From Candidatus Tenderia sp. (GTDB lineage Bacteria; Pseudomonadota; Gammaproteobacteria; Tenderiales; Tenderiaceae), in assembly GCA_030148045.1 (NCBI GenBank), contig JASBUE010000241.1, positions 1 to 9,612 of the forward strand: a stretch of 9,612 nucleotides of DNA, given 5' to 3'. Of the stretch, positions 6,663-9,612 are shown one piece after another (position 1 is the stretch's first letter; every line of letters starts with the position of its first letter). The notes under the pieces were generated by a model, which did not search any database, had not been told where the DNA came from, and was given only the letters and a program-made list of their open reading frames with translations. Position numbers and translations under genes: made by a program.

Positions 6663-8915
6663 ATGCTCAGACGCAACTTCAGACACGGCGCCAACACGGC
6701 CATCTGCCTGCTCCTGCTGGGCGCCAGTTTCGAGCTCGCGGCGGCGCAGGACTGGCCCCTGTGCCAGGCCTGGCCGCGCCCGACCCTTGCTTACCCCGGC
6801 GCCCAACGAGGCGCTGATGCCCCGGTCTATCTGAGTGCCGACTCATCGGAAAGTTTAAACAACGAGGTGTTCAGGCTGTTCGGCGACGTACTGGTACAGC
6901 GCCCGGACGAGCAACTGCTGGCCGACGAGGCGATCTTCTACCGCAGCACCAGCACCCTGGACGCCGTGGGCAACGTGCGCTACGAAACACCTGCCTTCAC
7001 CGCCCTCAGCAGCCGCGCCCAACTGGTGTCGGACATCCATGAGGGCGAATTCAGCGCGGCCGAGTTCTTCCTCTACGAACGCCGCGCACGCGGCACCAGC
7101 AGCAAAATTCTCTTACAAGGCGAAGAGCTCACCATTCTGAAACAGGCCCGCTACACCACCTGTGACAAAGACGACGAGGACTGGGCCCTGCGCGCCGCCA
7201 CCGTAAAGCTCGACCGCGCCGAAGGTATGGGCAGCGCCTACAACGCCCGGCTCCAGTTTCACAGCGTGCCGGTGTTCTATCTGCCCTACATCCGTTTTCC
7301 CATCACCGACGCGCGCATGACCGGGCTGCTGCCACCCACCTGGGGCAGCAGCACGAACGGTGGCAACGAGTTCGCCCAGCCCATCTATCTCAACCTCCAC
7401 CCCCAGCTGGACGCCACCGTGACGCCGCACAACTACACCGAACGCGGCCTGAAGTGGGCCAACGAACTGCGCTACCTGAGCCGCTACGGCGAGGGCATCA
7501 TCAACACCGAAAATATCGACGACAAGGTCTTCGGCCAGGCGCGCAGCCTTTACCGCTACGAGCATAGGGGCCGGCTGGGCACGGGCTGGAGCGACCAGAT
7601 CCTTTTCAACCGCGTCTCGGACGCGAAATATTTCAACGACTTCAGCAATTCGCTCAGAGCCAGCAGCACCACCTATCTGGAACGCTATATAAAGCTGCAG
7701 TACGACGACAAGCTGCAGCACTTCATGATCCAGACCCAGGATTTCCAGATCATCAATCCCAACCTCTCGGCGGGCAGTCGCCCCTACCGCCGCCTGCCCC
7801 AGATCACCTATGAACTCAGCCCGCCCATGGTGGGTCCAATGCAATTCAAACTCGAGAGTGAACTGGTGCGTTTTCAGCGACAGGACAGCGTTACCGGCCA
7901 GCGGGCCAGCCTCATCCCCACGCTCAGCCTGCCCTATGAGCACACGGCGGGCTACATCACCCCGAAACTGAGCGTCTATCACACCCGCTATCAGCTGGAG
8001 GACCCCAACAACAGCCTCGCCGACGAACAGTTGCAGCGCACCGTGCCCGTCGGCAGTGTCGACAGCGGCATCTATCTGGAACGGGATACGCAACTCGGCT
8101 CCAGCGGCTATGTGCAAACGCTGGAGCCGCGCCTGTTCTACGTCTACGCGCCCTATCGCGACCAGTCGGCGTTTCCGCTGTTCGACACCTCACTGCTCAC
8201 CTTCAACCAGTCGCAGCTGTTCAGCGAACGCCGCTTCACCGGCCTCGACCGCATCGGCGACACCAACCAGGTGACCCTGTCGCTTACCTCGCGTCTGATC
8301 AGTGCCGATAGCGGCAAAGAAAAGCTCTCCGGCAGCCTCGGCAAGATCATCTATTTCGACGACCGCCGGGTCGGCCTGAGTGGCAATATTCTGGATACCA
8401 GCCGCCAGTCGGACATCATCGCCGAACTCTACTTCACGCCCCATGATAATGTGCGGCTGACAGGCATCCTGCTGTGGGACACCGATGACGACGTGGTTAT
8501 CGAACGCGACATACGCCTGCAATACAGCCGCGACAACTACCATATCCTCAACCTGAGATACCGCGACCGCGGCAACCGCCGCAGCGCCCCCGCCGGTCTC
8601 AGCCGCGAGATCGACGCCTCGGTGCTCTGGCCACTGACACCGCGCTGGAGTATGATGGCGCGGCGTTATCACTCGCTGGAAGATGACCGCACCCTGGAAA
8701 AGATGGCAGGTCTGGAATACAACAGCTGCTGCTGGGCCTTTCGCGCCGTTCGCCGCGCAATCTTCGTCAATGACGCCAACGCCGCCACGCCGCCCTTCGG
8801 CAGCCTGCGCTACAGCTGGTACCTGCAGCTGGAGCTGAAGGGGCTGACCAGCCTGGGCAAACGCATTGACGAATTCATGGAAGAACAGATACTAGGATAC
8901 AACGCTGTAAACTAG
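6663..8915 (+). CDS. lptD: LptD, outer-membrane LPS assembly translocon
   Basis: This 750-residue protein inserts LPS into the outer leaflet of the outer membrane together with the lipoprotein LptE. A signal peptide covers residues 1-28 (RR, then CLLLLGASFELAAA, cleavage before Q29). The N-terminal LptA-like jellyroll is about 55-165, with VFRLFGDVLVQRPDEQLLAD typical. The barrel follows, carrying the family hallmark VPVFYLPYIRFPITDARMTG and then LLPPTWGSSTNGGNE. Four cysteines match E. coli LptD C31, C173, C724 and C725: C34, C167, C689 and C690 (NSCCWAF). This implies the same two non-consecutive disulfides that activate the translocon. The length is slightly below the 784 of E. coli, and no domain seems missing. 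The ATG at 6663 has a weak Shine-Dalgarno but opens directly into the signal peptide. surA starts 11 bp downstream, the usual operon partner. Confidence 0.97.
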   Translation: MLRRNFRHGANTAICLLLLGASFELAAAQDWPLCQAWPRPTLAYPGAQRGADAPVYLSADSSESLNNEVFRLFGDVLVQRPDEQLLADEAIFYRSTSTLDAVGNVRYETPAFTALSSRAQLVSDIHEGEFSAAEFFLYERRARGTSSKILLQGEELTILKQARYTTCDKDDEDWALRAATVKLDRAEGMGSAYNARLQFHSVPVFYLPYIRFPITDARMTGLLPPTWGSSTNGGNEFAQPIYLNLHPQLDATVTPHNYTERGLKWANELRYLSRYGEGIINTENIDDKVFGQARSLYRYEHRGRLGTGWSDQILFNRVSDAKYFNDFSNSLRASSTTYLERYIKLQYDDKLQHFMIQTQDFQIINPNLSAGSRPYRRLPQITYELSPPMVGPMQFKLESELVRFQRQDSVTGQRASLIPTLSLPYEHTAGYITPKLSVYHTRYQLEDPNNSLADEQLQRTVPVGSVDSGIYLERDTQLGSSGYVQTLEPRLFYVYAPYRDQSAFPLFDTSLLTFNQSQLFSERRFTGLDRIGDTNQVTLSLTSRLISADSGKEKLSGSLGKIIYFDDRRVGLSGNILDTSRQSDIIAELYFTPHDNVRLTGILLWDTDDDVVIERDIRLQYSRDNYHILNLRYRDRGNRRSAPAGLSREIDASVLWPLTPRWSMMARRYHSLEDDRTLEKMAGLEYNSCCWAFRAVRRAIFVNDANAATPPFGSLRYSWYLQLELKGLTSLGKRIDEFMEEQILGYNAVN

Positions 8916-8926
8916 AGAAACATATC

Positions 8927-9612
8927 ATGATTAGACGCATCCTCATTAGCGGCCTCCTTGCCCTGTTGGCCGCCACAGTCACCACGCAACTCCAGGCCGA
9001 GCCGGTCGAATTGGACCGCATCGTCGCCATCGTCAACGATCAGGCCATCAGCGAGACCGAGCTGGAAAGCGCCGTCAAGACCATCAAGCTGCAGATGGGC
9101 GCCAACCAGCTACCGCCGAACGCCGTACTGAGAGAACAGGTGCTGGACCGCCTGATCATTAAACACCTGCAACGGCAACTCGCCACCAGCAACAACATCA
9201 TCATCGACGACGAAACCCTTAACCGCGCCCTCAACAGCATCGCCGAGCAGAACAACCTATCACTAGAACGACTGAGCGCCATCCTGGAGAACGACGGCAT
9301 CGACTTCAATGCCTACCGCGAAGGGATCCGCCACGAGATCCTGCAGCAGCGACTGCGCCAGCGTTACGTCAACAACCGCATCAACATCACCGACACGGAA
9401 GTGGATCAGTTCCTGGCGCAACAGAAGCTGCAGGGCAGCGGCGAGGATGAGTACCGCATGGGCCATATCCTCATCGACCTGCCAGAGGCCCCCTCGGCAG
9501 AGGACTTCGAGGCCGCCCGGCAGCATGGCGCAGAGGTGCTGCTATTGCTGCAACAGGGCGAGGCGTTCGCACAGGTCGCCATGAGCCACTCCGACGGCCA
9601 ACTGGCCCTCTC
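8927..9612 (+). CDS. surA: SurA, periplasmic chaperone / peptidyl-prolyl isomerase (3' end outside window)
   Basis: The frame is open to the window end, giving 228 complete codons of a protein usually about 430 long. Residues 1-24 are a signal peptide (MIRRILISGLLALLAATV, cleavage after LQA). The mature start LDRIVAIVNDQAISETELES is the SurA N-terminal chaperone domain signature. Helical segments continue through LREQVLDRLIIKHLQRQLA and ILENDGIDFNAYREGIRHEI. From about residue 175, EYRMGHILIDLPEAPSAED begins the first parvulin-type domain, which is cut at SHSDGQLAL. SurA escorts unfolded outer-membrane proteins, LptD among its main clients, to the BAM complex, so cotranscription with lptD makes sense. 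The start is the ATG at 8927-8929, preceded by a weak AGAGA that overlaps the lptD stop region; the 11-bp gap suggests coupled translation. Confidence 0.95.
   Translation, partial: MIRRILISGLLALLAATVTTQLQAEPVELDRIVAIVNDQAISETELESAVKTIKLQMGANQLPPNAVLREQVLDRLIIKHLQRQLATSNNIIIDDETLNRALNSIAEQNNLSLERLSAILENDGIDFNAYREGIRHEILQQRLRQRYVNNRINITDTEVDQFLAQQKLQGSGEDEYRMGHILIDLPEAPSAEDFEAARQHGAEVLLLLQQGEAFAQVAMSHSDGQLAL

Noticed and set aside
7113..8117. Long - strand open frame opposite lptD
   Set aside because: It has no ribosome binding site or recognised motif and lies fully antisense to a well-supported lptD.

Overview
The window looks like chromosomal DNA from a GC-rich gammaproteobacterium. The clearest evidence is an lptD-surA pair with a four-cysteine LptD, next to an AmgK-type sugar kinase, a neighbourhood known from Pseudomonas and relatives. 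The pentapeptide and PilZ-like genes at the left end remind me of purple-sulfur-type lineages (Chromatiales and relatives), but that placement is inference. I see no tRNA, rRNA, CRISPR array, transposase or phage gene.

Layout. Left, + strand: the 3' part of a PilZ-like or unknown protein gene (1-722), then a small pentapeptide-repeat gene (743-1084). Middle, - strand, read right to left: a periplasmic adaptor gene (6507-5347), an RND efflux permease gene (5234-2085) and an amgK-like kinase gene (2077-1088), spaced like one operon. The kinase gene meets the pentapeptide gene tail to tail with 3 bp between their stop codons. Right, + strand: lptD (6663-8915) and, 11 bp on, the 5' part of surA, cut by the window end. 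The adaptor and lptD diverge from a 155-bp, comparatively AT-rich intergenic region. No gene-free stretch exceeds 300 bp.

How the genes fit together. LptD is the outer-membrane LPS translocon and SurA the periplasmic chaperone that helps fold outer-membrane barrels, so the right end is an outer-membrane assembly operon. AmgK-type kinases recycle cell-wall amino sugars by phosphorylating MurNAc/GlcNAc. The adaptor and permease would form an inner-membrane/periplasmic efflux complex needing a TolC-like channel encoded elsewhere.

The two most notable points are these. First, the RND permease gene carries one in-frame TAG after codon 125; both sides remain in the same frame, and together they give about 1049 codons, a normal RND length. 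Second, the adaptor-RND pair lies between amgK and lptD, and murU does not follow amgK here as it does in Pseudomonas. No clearly new biological system is visible; the rest is ordinary envelope-biogenesis and efflux content.
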